DNA of 64,000 nt from CAVVEQ01 sp963828855 (GTDB lineage: Bacteria > Chloroflexota > Anaerolineae > Anaerolineales > Anaerolineaceae), in NCBI GenBank assembly GCA_963828855.1, contig CAWHGB010000008.1, forward strand, positions 1-64,000. The letters are read 5' to 3'. This document shows, piece after piece, positions 1 to 10,236 of this stretch (position 1 is the stretch's first letter; each line of letters opens with the position of its first letter). Under the pieces are notes generated by a model that saw nothing but the letters and a program-made list of their open reading frames with translations, made no database searches and had not been told where the DNA came from. Position numbers and translations under genes: made by a program.

Positions 1-263
1 CATTACATTCCGCTTATGCTGAGCAATTCGTAGATGAATTCTGGGGTTATTTTCCCCAGTGGACCTTTTGGGATGTAGCCGATCGCCACCCCGAATATTG
101 CACGTTTTATCAAGACCTGCGCGCCTGTATTACCTTGAAGTATTCTTATAACCTGCCAGCCAAAGTTTTCCTTTACTTCGCCCCAAGAATTGGATTGTAA
201 AAAGCTCGCATTAGGATGCGAGCGAAAAAAGGAATCCCATTCTTCGCGGTGGATTTCAGGCAT
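1..263 (-). CDS. FemAB/FemX-like peptidyltransferase, N-terminal part
   Basis: The first 87 codons of a gene that runs off the left edge of the window. The opening residues (EWDSFFRSHPNASFLQS, then SWGEVKENFGW) match the start of the FemAB/lipid II aminoacyltransferase family, which adds amino acids from aminoacyl-tRNA to the peptidoglycan peptide. Only the first part of the acetyltransferase-like fold is visible, so substrate cannot be judged. The ATG at 263 shares a base with the TGA of the CapD-like gene upstream (TGATG), indicating translational coupling within the envelope operon. Confidence 0.7.
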
Positions 264-2160
264 CAGTCGATCGAAGTATAAGCAGGTGGTTCCTGGCTGC
301 CAATGGTCGCTCCGGGGATGATCTCATCCATGAATTGAATTAATCCCTGTGAATCGTTTTCAACACTGAGTTCTCTAAGCTGGGAGACTGCCGATCGCAA
401 CTCCCGACCGGATAGTTGTTGATCGTGCCCATTCACCCGGAAGATATCAGGATGCCGGGTGGACATGAATTCGTGGCCTTCATCCCAGAGGTCCTCGCTC
501 AGCTTTTCACCGGGTCGGATTCCTGTGAACACGATCTCAATATCTTTTCCTGGTTCCAATCCTGAAAGGCGGATCAAATCTTCAGCCAGGTCGACGATTT
601 TGACCTGTTCGCCCATATTCAATAAGAATGCTTCGCCACCTTCTCCAAGCGTAGCCGCCTGCAAGAACAAGGTAGACCGCTTCCGGGATGGTCATGAAAT
701 ACCGTTTCATATCCGGGTGAGTGACGGTCACCGGTCCCCCGGCGGCGATCTGTCGTTTGAAGAGGGGAACCACACTGCCGCGGCTGCCAAGCACATTTCC
801 AAAACGGACAACGGAATATGGTTTTCCGCTTCGTTTAGCAGCATCGAGCACGATCATTTCCGCCACCCGTTTGGTGCCACCCATCACATTCGCTGGACGG
901 ATAGCCTTATCAGTGGAGATCATACACAAAGCGATTGACTCCGGAGTTTCAGCGCCTTCGCACAACCGAGAGAGTGCCCAGGATATTGTTGGAAACTGCT
1001 TCAGGGACATTTACCTCCATCAACGGAACATGTTTATGCGCTGCGGCGTGAAAAACCACACCGGGTTTGTATTGTTGCATCAACTCACCGATCCGTCTTT
1101 CATCCCGGATATCGGCGATCAACGGCTGCAATGAGAGGTTAGGAAAGCTTTCCTGCAGCTCCAGGAAGCTTTCAAAAATACTATTTTCACCATGCCCAAG
1201 CATTAACAGTTCCCTGGGTTCCCAGCGTGAGATTTGCCGGCATAACTCCCGACCAATCGATCCACCTGCCCCGGTCACCATCACCATCTCGCCTCTTAGG
1301 ATATTGCCAATCTCCTCATCGAGCATCGGTGTCGGCTGCCGCCGCAATAGGTCGGAGATTTCAATTTCCCTCAGCCGGCTGATATTGATCTTACCGCCCA
1401 ACAGTTCATATATACCAGGCATGGTCCGGAAAGGAATACCCTTTTGTCGGCAAACCTCCGCCACCCTTCGGACTACATTTCCCGGTGCGCTTGGAATGGC
1501 GATGATCACTTCATCCACGTGTTTTTGATCAAGCACCTTGGCAAGGTCGTCAATGGTTCCGATAACGGGTACACCCAGGAGCTGCTGTTTCTGTTTATCG
1601 GGATTGTCATCCAGAAATCCGACCGGTTTCATGTTCAAGTACTTGCTTTTTTGCATCTCCCGCAGCACCAGCGCCCCGGCATCACCAGCTCCAATGATCA
1701 AGATATGTTTTTGGTGAGTTGGTTCTCGATCCGACTCGGCGAAGAACCGGCTTTCCGCGAGGACTCGCAACGCAAAGCGCAACCCGCCCACCGCCAGCAT
1801 GCTTAGCACCCCGTAGATGATTAACACCGAACGCGGGAAACCCTGAAAGGCACCGATCGTGAATAATAAGATCATCACCGAAGCGATAGCAGCTGAGGCA
1901 GTTACGACCGAGGTGAAGATCACCTTCAGATCCTGAATGCTCGCGTAAATCCACATGCGCCGGTAAAGCCCAAAGGCGCGGTAGATCAAAGGTGCAATGA
2001 TCACCGCAACTACGACCATGTAATAAGCCGATGGCAGGTAATAGGTGAAAATCGGTCCCAGCTCAAGCCGCAATGCGTAGCTCGCAAGAACACAAATCAC
2101 GGTTAGGAGGATATCTCCCACGAGCACGTATCTATTTCGAATATGTAGCTTGCTTCTCAC
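263..2160 (-). CDS. CapD/WbpM-like membrane nucleotide-sugar 4,6-dehydratase (frameshifted)
   Basis: Polysaccharide biosynthesis protein of the CapD/FlaA1 family. The N-terminal part (949-2160) has about four membrane segments, then a CoA-binding-like Rossmann domain (IIGAGDAGALVLRE), and then the catalytic SDR domain beginning VTGAGGSIGRELCR. The remainder continues in other frames: STDKAIRPANVMG-TKR (582-1010) and the C-terminal GIRPGEKLSEDLW (263-670). Such enzymes convert UDP-GlcNAc to 4-keto-6-deoxy sugars for surface glycans. Start is GTG at 2160, overlapping by one base the TAG of the sugar transferase gene. At least three indels are needed; one is an extra base in CAAG at 662-665, another lies near 920-1000. 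Likely a functional gene with sequence errors. Confidence 0.88.
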
Positions 2161-3586
2161 TAAATGCCTTTCAACCCAAAAACTTGACCAACAGTCTTTA
2201 GAAGGATGTAGAAATCAAGTAAAAGGTTTTGGTTTTTTATGTAATACAGGTCGTATTCCAACTTCACGCCAGTTTCTTCCACAGTGGCAGCATAACGCTG
2301 ATTTACCTGTGCCCAACCAGTCAACCCAGGTTTCACGAATAGCCTGGCTCTATAGAAGGGAATTCGTCTTCTGAAGGTGATCCACAAATTCTGGACGCTC
2401 TGCTCGGGGTCCGACCAAACTCATCTCACCCTTGAGCACGTTGAAAAATTGGGGAAGTTCATCAAGATGACTCTTCCGAAGTACTTTACCCAGGCGGGTG
2501 ACCCTTTCGTCATTTTCCTGCGCCATTCGGGCTTTCCCATCCCCTTCAGCGTCTTTTTTCATTGTGCGGAATTTGGTGATGGCATATTCCCGTCCATTCT
2601 TTCCAAGCCGGGTTTGCCTGAAAAAAACCGGCCGACCACTCTCCACGAGTATCGCGAGATAAATAAATGGCAAAATCACGATCAAAATAAGTGAGCCGAT
2701 GAGCGCTCCAATGATGTCAACAAACCGTTTGCCAACCTGGTAAAAACCGCTGGTATGGTATTGATCAACAAAAGACCGCACAAGCCAATCGGATTGCAGG
2801 AGGAAAATAGGAATTCTATTTAGATGTTCTTCATATACATTCTGATATGTGGAGACTTCGATACCCTTTTCCTCGGCCACCAGAAGCGATTGGAGCATAC
2901 CTGGATTGATTTCAACGGTGATCGCGAAGATCAGCTCGCTGATATTCTGCTCGCCAATGACCCGCAGAAGATCCTCGCTCCCGCATAACACCGGGTAACC
3001 GTTGATCAGCTTTCCCTGTTTATCGATGTCATCATCCACGAAACCGATGATCTTGAAACGGTGACGGATGAATCTCATTCAGCGCCTTTACCAGAGTACT
3101 TCCAGCCAGGCCTGCACCGATGATGAGCACTCTCCGTAGGAAAATTGGGGCGGTAAAGATCTGAATGTAGATCATCCTCCAGAAAAGTGTAATCGCCGAA
3201 GCAAAAAGGATAAAAAATGCGATTCCCCGCCGGGGAAGCGAATTTGGCTCCGAGGAGAAATATACAATCAGATAAAGCAGTACACATATGAGGGCAGCAG
3301 CACCTATCCCCTGTAATGTCTCTTTCCGTCGCCCTGCTCGGCGAATATCATAAAGATCGACCATCAGGATGATCCATAGGAACGGCAGCAGGTAGAACCA
3401 CGCTGGCGGTCGGGATCGCAGAAATTCCATCGATAAATGAAACCAGGCATCCTTTTGAGCCCAAAAATAAAGGGCCATGATCAATCCGAGGTAAGCTGAA
3501 AGTAGATCACCGAGGATCAATAATATCCTTCGCTCCCCGGTGCTCAACCGCCAGCTTGATTTTTGAGCCGTTTTCCCGGACGTCAT
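2160..3586 (-). CDS. Undecaprenyl-phosphate sugar phosphotransferase (frameshifted)
   Basis: Initiating enzyme of exopolysaccharide synthesis: transfers a sugar-1-phosphate from a nucleotide sugar to undecaprenyl phosphate at the membrane. N-terminal block (3032-3586) has four or five membrane spans followed by a CoA-binding-like LIIGAGLAGSTLVKAL motif. The middle block (2350-3078) carries a further span and the catalytic WcaJ/RfbP signature: PVFFRQTRLGKNG, KFRTM and LRKSHLDELPQFFNVLKG. The C-terminus (2160-2387) has the usual KPGLTGWAQV and the LEYDLYYI segment. Two indels are required, near 3055-3080 and 2365-2385. ATG at 3586 overlaps the TGA of the GT2 gene (ATGA). Confidence 0.9.
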
Positions 3587-4591
3587 TTATTGCTTCCTTT
3601 TTCCGGGTTTATGAAAAAGCTGGTGAGAAATCCTGCAGCCCAGGAGAAATGCATGGTCGCAATTGATATTGGAATACCGAAAATTAATTTCATTTCTTTT
3701 TGCCTGGCAGTGGACGGAACGCTTGCGATTAACAAACAGATAAGTATATTCCGCACACCAGTGCCAAGGTTAAGCGTGCATATTCCGAACCAATTGAGAG
3801 AAAAACCAGCAAAATGATCAATATCAGAAAGAGCGGCGGGAGTGCCTGGCGCAACCGCATCGTCCCAGGATGCATCCGAAGCATCCGGTTTTTCCAATAA
3901 CCATACCGCCAGTATTGCTGGGAGAGTTCACGCCAACTCTTCCGGGCTACGTACTCTGAATGGATGGCAGGATCTAACCAAACCACCCCACCGGATTTTC
4001 GGATACGCACGTTGAACTCATAATCCTCATTTGTAAGCAAGGATTCATCGAATCCACCAAGCCTAATTGCCATTTTTTTATAAAAGGCACCGAAAGGAAC
4101 AGTATCCACCGCGCCTTCGTGGTTTCCCATCCGGTAGAGCGCATCTCCGACACCCAGGGGATTGGATGCAGCCGGATGCTATCGAACGAGGGATCCATCC
4201 TTCTCCACCAGGTTTGATCTTCCAGACACCTCCCACATTAGCGCCTTTTCCAGCCTCCAGGTCAGCCACTGATCGTTCTATATAATCCCGCCCGGGAAAT
4301 GAATGCGCATCCAAACGGAGGATGATATCCCCGGTCGCTGCATTGATTCCTGAGTTCAGAGCAGCGGGGATGGATTTTCGCGGGTTATCGAGAAAATTCA
4401 CCGATAATCCTGATCCGGTTTTGATAAATTTCGCAACTTCCTCTCTGGTCCCATCCAGTGGAAAGGCCATCGACAACGATGACTTCGATCAAATCCAATG
4501 GATAATTTTGCAGGGTGATCGATTCCAAGACTTTAATAATCGTCGCCTGCTCGTTCCGGCATGGAACGACCACAGAGACTTTCGGTCTCAT
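3583..4591 (-). CDS. Family 2 glycosyltransferase with C-terminal membrane segments (frameshifted)
   Basis: GT-A fold enzyme resembling ExoA/succinoglycan-type transferases. Start chosen at ATG 4591, giving MRPKVSVVVPCRNEQ. The nucleotide-binding part continues as VIVVDGLSTG, then NSGINAATGDIILRLDAH with the DxH metal site; next come GAFYKKMAIRLGGFDESLLTNEDYEFNVRI and the acceptor-region motif RKSWRELSQQYWRYGYWK. Two or three membrane helices close the protein (LFLILIILLVFLSIGS and onward). At least three frame changes occur between 3700 and 4480. It sits between ridA and the sugar phosphotransferase and probably adds a sugar to the growing lipid-linked glycan. Confidence 0.85.
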
Positions 4592-4646
4592 ATTATGTGA
4601 TTCTTCCACAATATCCCGATTGAAAAAGAAGTTTGGTGATAATAAC

Positions 4647-5066
4647 TTACTTTGATCCACACCCGCAGGCATGTTCTTCTTTCAAAGCGATTAATTCAAT
4701 CTCCACCAGTCCACCTTTGGGTAATCCAGCCACCTGTACTGTGGACCTTGCGGGGGGATTTTCGTCAAAATATTCGGCGTAGATGGCATTCATGCGGGCA
4801 AAATCAGCCATATCTTTTAGAAAAACGGTTGACTTAACGACCGAATTGAAACTGGAACCACCATCGCATAATACACTGCACAGATTTTCCATCACCTGCC
4901 GGGTTTCTGCTTCGATCCCGCCTTCCACAAGGTTGCCAGTTTTCGGATCCAGACCAATTTGTCCGGCGGTAAAAATGAACGGACCCGCCCATACTACCAC
5001 AGAATAAGGTCCAACTGGTTTTGGTGCGTTTACACTCGTAAGAACTTGCTTTTCATGGGGACTCAT
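4647..5066 (-). CDS. ridA: RidA family reactive-intermediate deaminase
   Basis: Small protein of about 139 residues matching the YjgF/YER057c/UK114 family, which hydrolyses reactive enamine/imine intermediates released by PLP enzymes. Family marks: GPYSVVVWAGPFIFTAGQIGLDP near the N-terminus, the conserved arginine in NPPARSTVQVAGLPKGGLVEIELIA. A short Cys-rich tail (HACGCGSK) follows the usual end. ATG at 5066 is preferred over upstream TTG codons because GGAGG lies eight bases before it. It lies 24 bp after the reconstructed cydB stop, so it is probably the third gene of the cydAB transcript; no frameshift. Confidence 0.88.
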   Translation of the reverse strand: MSPHEKQVLTSVNAPKPVGPYSVVVWAGPFIFTAGQIGLDPKTGNLVEGGIEAETRQVMENLCSVLCDGGSSFNSVVKSTVFLKDMADFARMNAIYAEYFDENPPARSTVQVAGLPKGGLVEIELIALKEEHACGCGSK

Positions 5067-5090
5067 GAAAATAACCTCCAATTTTTATGT

Positions 5091-6121
5091 TTAGTAATGC
5101 AATGATTCTTTCTCGCCGGTAACTTTCTTTCGCAGCAGCCAATAACTCCAGGATTGGTATAGTAAGCACGATCGGGACAAACACTAAAGCAACCGCGGTC
5201 ATGATCTGAAGCGTAGTTATCCCGGAGGATGCATTCCAAATGGTCAGGTTATTCTCTGCACCCAATGCTGGAGATCATCACATTCGGGAAAAGCCATGCA
5301 AAAATACCGAACGTGAAGAGCAGGATGCCCAGTGGACATCCAGATAAAAGCCCAACCGGATTTTTGCCGTTTTGTGGAAATCCCCGCGATCAGCACAGCG
5401 ACCGTAGCTGACTGATAAAGAATATCATGGAATACCATCCCAGATCACCGCCTTTTCCCCCAAACAGCCATAACGCAGGCTCCATAAACAATGATCATCA
5501 AGCATCACTGGCAGCCAGAGCTGATTTGCCAGTTTACGGGCAGCGCTTTCGACCGGATCCGCGGTACGGATCACCAGGAAATATGCTCCAATCAGAATGA
5601 ACAACATTACGAACATCAGACCGCCATAAACGGCAAAGGGATTCAACAGATTGAAGAATCCGCCAATGTATTGCATACCAGTCATCGATGGGCACTCCCC
5701 GTAGAATATTGGTGAAAGCCACCCCAAATAGGAATGCAGCGATCAGTACTTCCCAGAAATGCTGCCCAATCCCACAAGGATTTCCATCTTCGGGCTCTCG
5801 TCTTTTCCGCGGAACTCGAAAGCTACACCGCGGAAGATCAAAGCGACCAGTAGAAGGAAGAATGGCAGGTAAAAACCGCTGAAGAGGGTCGCATACCACT
5901 GCGGAAAAGCAGCAAAGGTTGCTCCTCCAGCGACGATCAGCCAGACTTCATTTCCATCCCAGTGAGGGCCGATGGCATTGACCATCATCCTGCGCGATTG
6001 TTCAGTTTTTCCGATAAAAGGAAGTAATATCCCGATACCCATATCAAATCCATCCAGAACGAAAAAACCTGAATATAGGATCGCGATCAAGAATGAACCA
6101 GATCACTGGATATGGAGTCAT
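5091..6121 (-). CDS. cydB: Cytochrome bd oxidase subunit II (frameshifted)
   Basis: Membrane subunit of the quinol oxidase that reduces O2 to water. The start is rebuilt at ATG 6121 behind GGAGGTGAC: MTPYPVIWFIL, then, after removal of one base in CAAG at 6088-6091, IAILYSGFFVLDGFDMGIG, the classic CydB opening. Later blocks are GPHWDGNEVWLIVAGGATFAAFP, GGLMFVMLFILIGAYFLV, and NNLTIWNASSGITTLQIM. The C-terminus is rebuilt across a further shift as YQSWSYWLLRKKVTGEK and ends at TAA 5091-5093. Five or more indels are needed over about 340 codons, the densest damage in the window. Forms a pair with cydA 40 bp upstream. Confidence 0.9.
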
Positions 6122-6160
6122 TTCGTCACCTCCGAAACAACCTTTTGACCCTGCGGAGCA

Positions 6161-7518
6161 CTACCAAATATGGTAGCTTTCTTCAGGCACCTTTTTTGAA
6201 TATTTCACCAACAGGAAAACATCGATTACCATTAGATATCCCATATACAAGGAAGAATCCGAGAAGGGTGGTGATCACCATCCAGGGTCTCACGTTTAAC
6301 ATGGGTGTACCGGCATTTTTGGTGAGCATTTGCCCGTATACAACCCATGGTTGGCGACCCATTTCAGTCAATAACCATCCAGCGGTGTTTGCAAGATAGG
6401 GTGCTGCCACCATGGGCACAAATAACCAGAGTAGTTTCACCTTTTCGATTGGTTTCTTCCTGAACGCGAGAAAGATAGCTATCAGAGCTACCAGGATCAT
6501 CAAGGAAGCCCAGTCCTACCATGATCCGGAAGGTCCAGAAAGTCACCTGGATGATGGGGATATAATCCGCCGGACCAAAATCTTTTTCGTATTCCGTTTG
6601 TAATTCGCGCAAGCCGCTGATCCGGGCATTCGGATTATTTGTAGCCAGGAAACTCAACATGTAGGGGATACGGATCGCGAAAGTATTCGTTTCATTTTTC
6701 TCGTCGATGATGGCTACCAGAGAAAGCGGTGCACTGTCTGTAGTCTCCCAAAGCGCTTCTGCGGCAGCCAGTTTCATCGGCTGCATAGACACCAATCCTT
6801 TGGTCTGGCGGTCACCTACTGCCACAACACCCAGGGCAGAAATAAGTGCGAAGACTGCTGCGATTTTGAAGGATCTCTCAAATATCTCCTTGTTTTTTCC
6901 CTTTACCAGGTGCGCTGCTGAAATGGCGAGGACGAAAAAACCAGCTGTGGAAAAACCGGATAGCACTGTGTGCGGAAATTGATTCATCAAATAAGGATTT
7001 GTGATCAGGGATGTAAAGTCGGTCAGCACGAGTTTATCCCCCACCCGCTCAAAACCGACAGGATGCTGCATGAATGAGTTGGCAGCCAGTATCCAAAAGG
7101 CGGAGATATTCACCCCGATCGCTACCAACCAGATCGATGCCAGGTGCAATCCCTTGGATAATCGTTCCCATCCGAAGATCCACAAACCCAGGAAGATGGA
7201 TTCCAAAAAGAATGCCATCAACCCTTCCAAGGCAAGGGGTGCGCCGAAAATATCGCCAACAAATCGCGAATACTCCGACCAGTTCATGCCAAATTGGAAT
7301 TCGAGCACGATACCGGTCACCACACCCACCGCGAAATTTATCAAGAAGAGTGTGCCCCAGAATTTTGTCATCAGTTTATAGACGGGTTTCTTTTTAACAA
7401 CATAGAGGGTTTCCATTATGGCAACAATTACAGCTAATCCCAGGGTCAACGGCACAAAAAAGAAATGATAGATCGTTGTGATGGCAAATTGAAGCTGGGA
7501 TAAATTTGTTCCGCTCAT
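6161..7518 (-). CDS. cydA: Cytochrome bd oxidase subunit I (frameshifted)
   Basis: Haem-bearing subunit of cytochrome bd. N-terminus LQFAITTIYHFFFVPLTLGLA includes the periplasmic-side haem-ligand histidine; MNWSEYSRFVGDIFGAPLALEGLMAFFLES and the GRQPWVVYG motif are typical. The segment between the central helices is short, consistent with a truncated Q-loop type of about 450 residues. One indel at 6501-6504 (CAAG; the minus strand reads CTTG where CTG is expected) separates the first 340 residues from the rest, and another near 6240 hides the natural C-terminus, rebuilt as VFLLVKYSKKVPEESYHIW with TAG at 6161-6163. ATG at 7518 has GGAGG just upstream. A TATAAT lies at 7570-7575 on this strand without a clear -35. 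Confidence 0.93.
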
Positions 7519-7626
7519 AATACCTCCATCCTGTTCACATCAATATCTTTCCTGAATAATCCGCATTCAATTATAGCGGATTGCATCGGTTTACGAGGAG
7601 ATGAATAATCAAGGGCAAATGGCGGC

Positions 7627-7635
7627 TGGTATAAT
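7627..7635 (+). promoter_or_regulatory. Extended -10 promoter upstream of prfA
   Basis: TGGTATAAT fits the extended -10 consensus TGnTATAAT. No good -35 hexamer is seen 17 bases upstream, which is usual for this class. It would start transcription near 7642, about 33 bases before the prfA ATG. It lies in the divergent cydA/prfA spacer. Confidence 0.55.
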
Positions 7636-7674
7636 CATCCCGTTATTTCATATTTTAATGAAGATCAGGGAAAT

Positions 7675-8760
7675 ATGCTGGAGAATTTAGCTTCCATTGA
7701 AGCCCGTTACACCGAACTGAATACTCTCCTCGAGCAGAATGCCGCGGATTACCAAAAAGTGGCGGAGTATGCCAAGGAACGATCCTCGCTTGAACCCATT
7801 GTCATCAAGGCGGAAGAATATCGGAAAGCCCTGAATAACCTTGAAGAATCCCGTGAGCTCTTAACAAATGAAGATCAGGAGATCCGGGAACTGGCCCAGG
7901 CTGAAATAAATGAACTTGAACCCAGGATCACCGAACTTGAAAAGGATTTAAAGAACCTCCTTCTTCCCAAAGATCCCCGCGATGCCAGGAACGTGATCGT
8001 CGAGATCCGCGCCGGCACTGGTGGGGACGAGGCGGCTTTATTCGCCGCAGAGTTGTTGCGAATGTATACCCATTACGCCGAATCCAGGAAATGGGGTGTT
8101 GAGATCCTTTCTTCAAGCGATATAGGCATCGGCGGTTTCAAAGAGGTGATTTTTGCAGTCAAAGGGGATGGCGCGTATTCACGCCTGAAATTTGAATCAG
8201 GTGTTCATCGCGTTCAGCGCATCCCAGTGACGGAATCATCCGGTCGGATTCACACCTCCACCGTCACGGTGGCAGTGCTTGCGGAGGTGGAAGATGTGGA
8301 TATCCAGATCCCGGATTCCGACCTGACCATCGACGTTTTCCGCTCCAGCGGGGCTGGCGGTCAAAACGTCCAGAAAAACTCAACGGCAGTCCGGATTACC
8401 CATCTCCCCACAGGGATGGTCGTCGCCTGCCAGGATGAGCGCTCCCAGTTGCAGAATAAACTACGCGCACTCAGCATCCTGCGCGCCCGCCTTTTCGAAA
8501 TCGAACAACAAAAACGCCAGGATGAACGTGATGCCGACCGCCGCTCCCAGGTTGGCAGCGGTGAACGATCCGAGAAGATTCGCACCTACAATTTCCCACA
8601 GTCACGGGTCACCGATCACCGAATCAACTACTCCAACTACAATATCAACGGGGTAATGAATGGGGATCTCGACCCCTTCATCGATGAGCTCTCGATGCGC
8701 GATGAGACCGAGCGGCTTTCCTCCGCGGGTTACGAGGATTCCGACGATCAGGATCATTGA
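7675..8760 (+). CDS. prfA: Peptide chain release factor 1
   Basis: Intact 361-residue RF1, which recognises UAA/UAG in the ribosomal A site and triggers peptide release. Coiled N-terminal domain, then IRAGTGGDEAALFAAELLRMY, the PVT tripeptide of the anticodon-like loop (RIPVTESSGRIHTST) and the catalytic SSGAGGQ with Gln230. The residues after GGQ are NVQKNST rather than the HVNTTDS usual in proteobacteria. GGQ is the substrate of PrmC, encoded immediately downstream and overlapping. ATG at 7675 follows AGGGAAAT. The distal end has the expected RSEKIRTYNFPQSRVTDHRI stretch. Confidence 0.97.
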   Translation: MLENLASIEARYTELNTLLEQNAADYQKVAEYAKERSSLEPIVIKAEEYRKALNNLEESRELLTNEDQEIRELAQAEINELEPRITELEKDLKNLLLPKDPRDARNVIVEIRAGTGGDEAALFAAELLRMYTHYAESRKWGVEILSSSDIGIGGFKEVIFAVKGDGAYSRLKFESGVHRVQRIPVTESSGRIHTSTVTVAVLAEVEDVDIQIPDSDLTIDVFRSSGAGGQNVQKNSTAVRITHLPTGMVVACQDERSQLQNKLRALSILRARLFEIEQQKRQDERDADRRSQVGSGERSEKIRTYNFPQSRVTDHRINYSNYNINGVMNGDLDPFIDELSMRDETERLSSAGYEDSDDQDH

Positions 8761-9586
8761 GTGGACCGCTCGCGCCCGGCAGCTATTGGCTGGGAGCAGC
8801 GATACTCCCGGGCTGGATTCCGAACTGCTGGTGGCGATGGTCAAGAACCGCGAAAGAACCTGGGTATGTTCCCACCCGGAGCATTGGATCGAACCCAGCG
8901 AAGAAAATAGATTACAAAACCTTCTTGAGCGTCGGATGGCGGGTGAACCGCTTCCATACATCCTGGGGGAATGGGAATTCTACGGGCGGAAATTCACCGT
9001 GAACTCCTCGGTATTGATCCCCCGTCCGGAAACCGAGCTCCTGGTGGAAGCCGCGCTTGCCTGGCTTCGCTTACACCCTGGCTACCGACACGCTCTGGAT
9101 GTAGGTACAGGATCCGGGGTGATCGGCATCTCCCTCGCGTGCGAAATCCCCGACCTGGCAATGACATTGTCCGATATTTCACTGCAAGCCCTTCAGGTCG
9201 CTGAGGCAAATGCCAGTAAGTATGAATTATCCTCTCGGATCTGCTTCTATCAATCCGACCTGCTCGCAGATGTTCCGGGAAAGTTTCACCTCGTTTGCGC
9301 CAATCTTCCCTATATTCCTTCCGCTCAACTCAAGAACAGCCCAAAACTCGGTTTCGAGCCGATTTCTGCCCTGGATGGAGGCACGGATGGTATGGATGTG
9401 ATCAGACAGCTTTTGAGCGAGTTGCTGGAAAAACTCAGCCATCCTTCGCTCGCGCTGCTGGAGATCCAGTTTGACCAGGGTGATGCATTAATGGCTTTCG
9501 CAGGGGAGCTCTTCCCCGCAGCTCAGATCGAGATCCTCCCCGATCTTTCCGGATTGCCCCGTGTGTTGCGTATCGGGTGCGATTAA
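8702..9586 (+). CDS. prmC: Release factor glutamine methyltransferase
   Basis: Class I SAM methyltransferase that N5-methylates the GGQ glutamine of release factors. PrmC-like helical N-terminus (WTARARQLLAGSSDTPGLDSELLVA), GEPLPYILGEWEFYGRKF, VLIPRPETELLVE, SAM-binding ALDVGTGSGVIGISLA, and active-site motif NLPY in place of the more common NPPY. The exact start is uncertain: conserved sequence begins near 8745, inside the prfA end; ATG 8702 is the nearest in-frame ATG, 8660 is further upstream, and an alternative start codon close to 8745 is possible. Overlaps prfA by about 59 bp, a common arrangement for this pair. No frameshift seen. Confidence 0.92.
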   Translation: MRPSGFPPRVTRIPTIRIIEWTARARQLLAGSSDTPGLDSELLVAMVKNRERTWVCSHPEHWIEPSEENRLQNLLERRMAGEPLPYILGEWEFYGRKFTVNSSVLIPRPETELLVEAALAWLRLHPGYRHALDVGTGSGVIGISLACEIPDLAMTLSDISLQALQVAEANASKYELSSRICFYQSDLLADVPGKFHLVCANLPYIPSAQLKNSPKLGFEPISALDGGTDGMDVIRQLLSELLEKLSHPSLALLEIQFDQGDALMAFAGELFPAAQIEILPDLSGLPRVLRIGCD

Positions 9587-9631
9587 TAGGTTCGAAATGA
9601 ATGACCATTACAATAGATATCCAAAACCTAA

Positions 9632-10236
9632 ATGTCGATCCAATCTGCCAGCGAGGTAATCCTCGCCGGGGGTCTGATCGCCTACCCGACTGATACCGTT
9701 TATGGGTTATCGGCAAGTCCCTTCCAGGGAGCGGCGATCCAGAAGATCTTCACCGCGAAGGGCCGTGATTTCAACAAAGCGATCGCCATCCTGGTTGGTG
9801 ATCTGGAGCAGCTCCCGCTTGTGACCACAGGGTTAACGGACTCCGCAAAATTGCTTGCCCGGAAGTTTTGGCCTGGAGCACTCACGCTGGTCGTACCGAT
9901 CGCCCCCGGATTACCCGGCATCATTTCTCCTCATCCTACTATCGGGATCCGCATGCCGGATCATCCCTTCGCGCTCACTTTGCTTCGCTCTCTCGGACCT
10001 CTGGCTACAACTTCGGCAAATATCTCCGGTCAGCCGGATGCAACCACCGCTGCACAGGTTCTCGGGCAGCTTGATGGCAGGGTCGATTTGATCCTGGATG
10101 GGGGTACTTCACCCGGCGGGGTTCCCTCAACAGTGGTGGATTGCTGCCAGCCGCAGATCAGCATCCTCCGCCAGGGAGCTATCAGCCAGGTTGAAATTGA
10201 AAATGCATTGAAGCTGGGTTTGGATTCATCCGTTAA
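9632..10236 (+). CDS. tsaC: Threonylcarbamoyl-AMP synthase (Sua5/YrdC/TsaC)
   Basis: Makes threonylcarbamoyl-AMP from threonine, bicarbonate and ATP, the first step of t6A37 tRNA modification. Motifs: AGGLIAYPTDTVYGLSA, KGRDFNKAIAIL (the usual KxR..KP.. region), GIRMPDHPFALTLL, PLATTSANISGQP and GGVPSTVVD. ATG 9632 opens the frame, but ATG 9601 with one indel would give a longer N-terminus that fits family starts (IQNLNVDPI-ASEVILAGG). After ENALK the open frame runs on to 10504 across an antisense gene; that tail has no family likeness. A single indel near 10210 would end the protein at TAA 10234-10236, typical of the short (about 205 residue) form. Third gene after prfA-prmC. Confidence 0.88.

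Noticed and set aside
459..1134. Plus-strand frames over the CapD-like gene
   Set aside because: Shadows of the dehydratase; the opposite strand carries the STDKA and GIRPGEK motifs.
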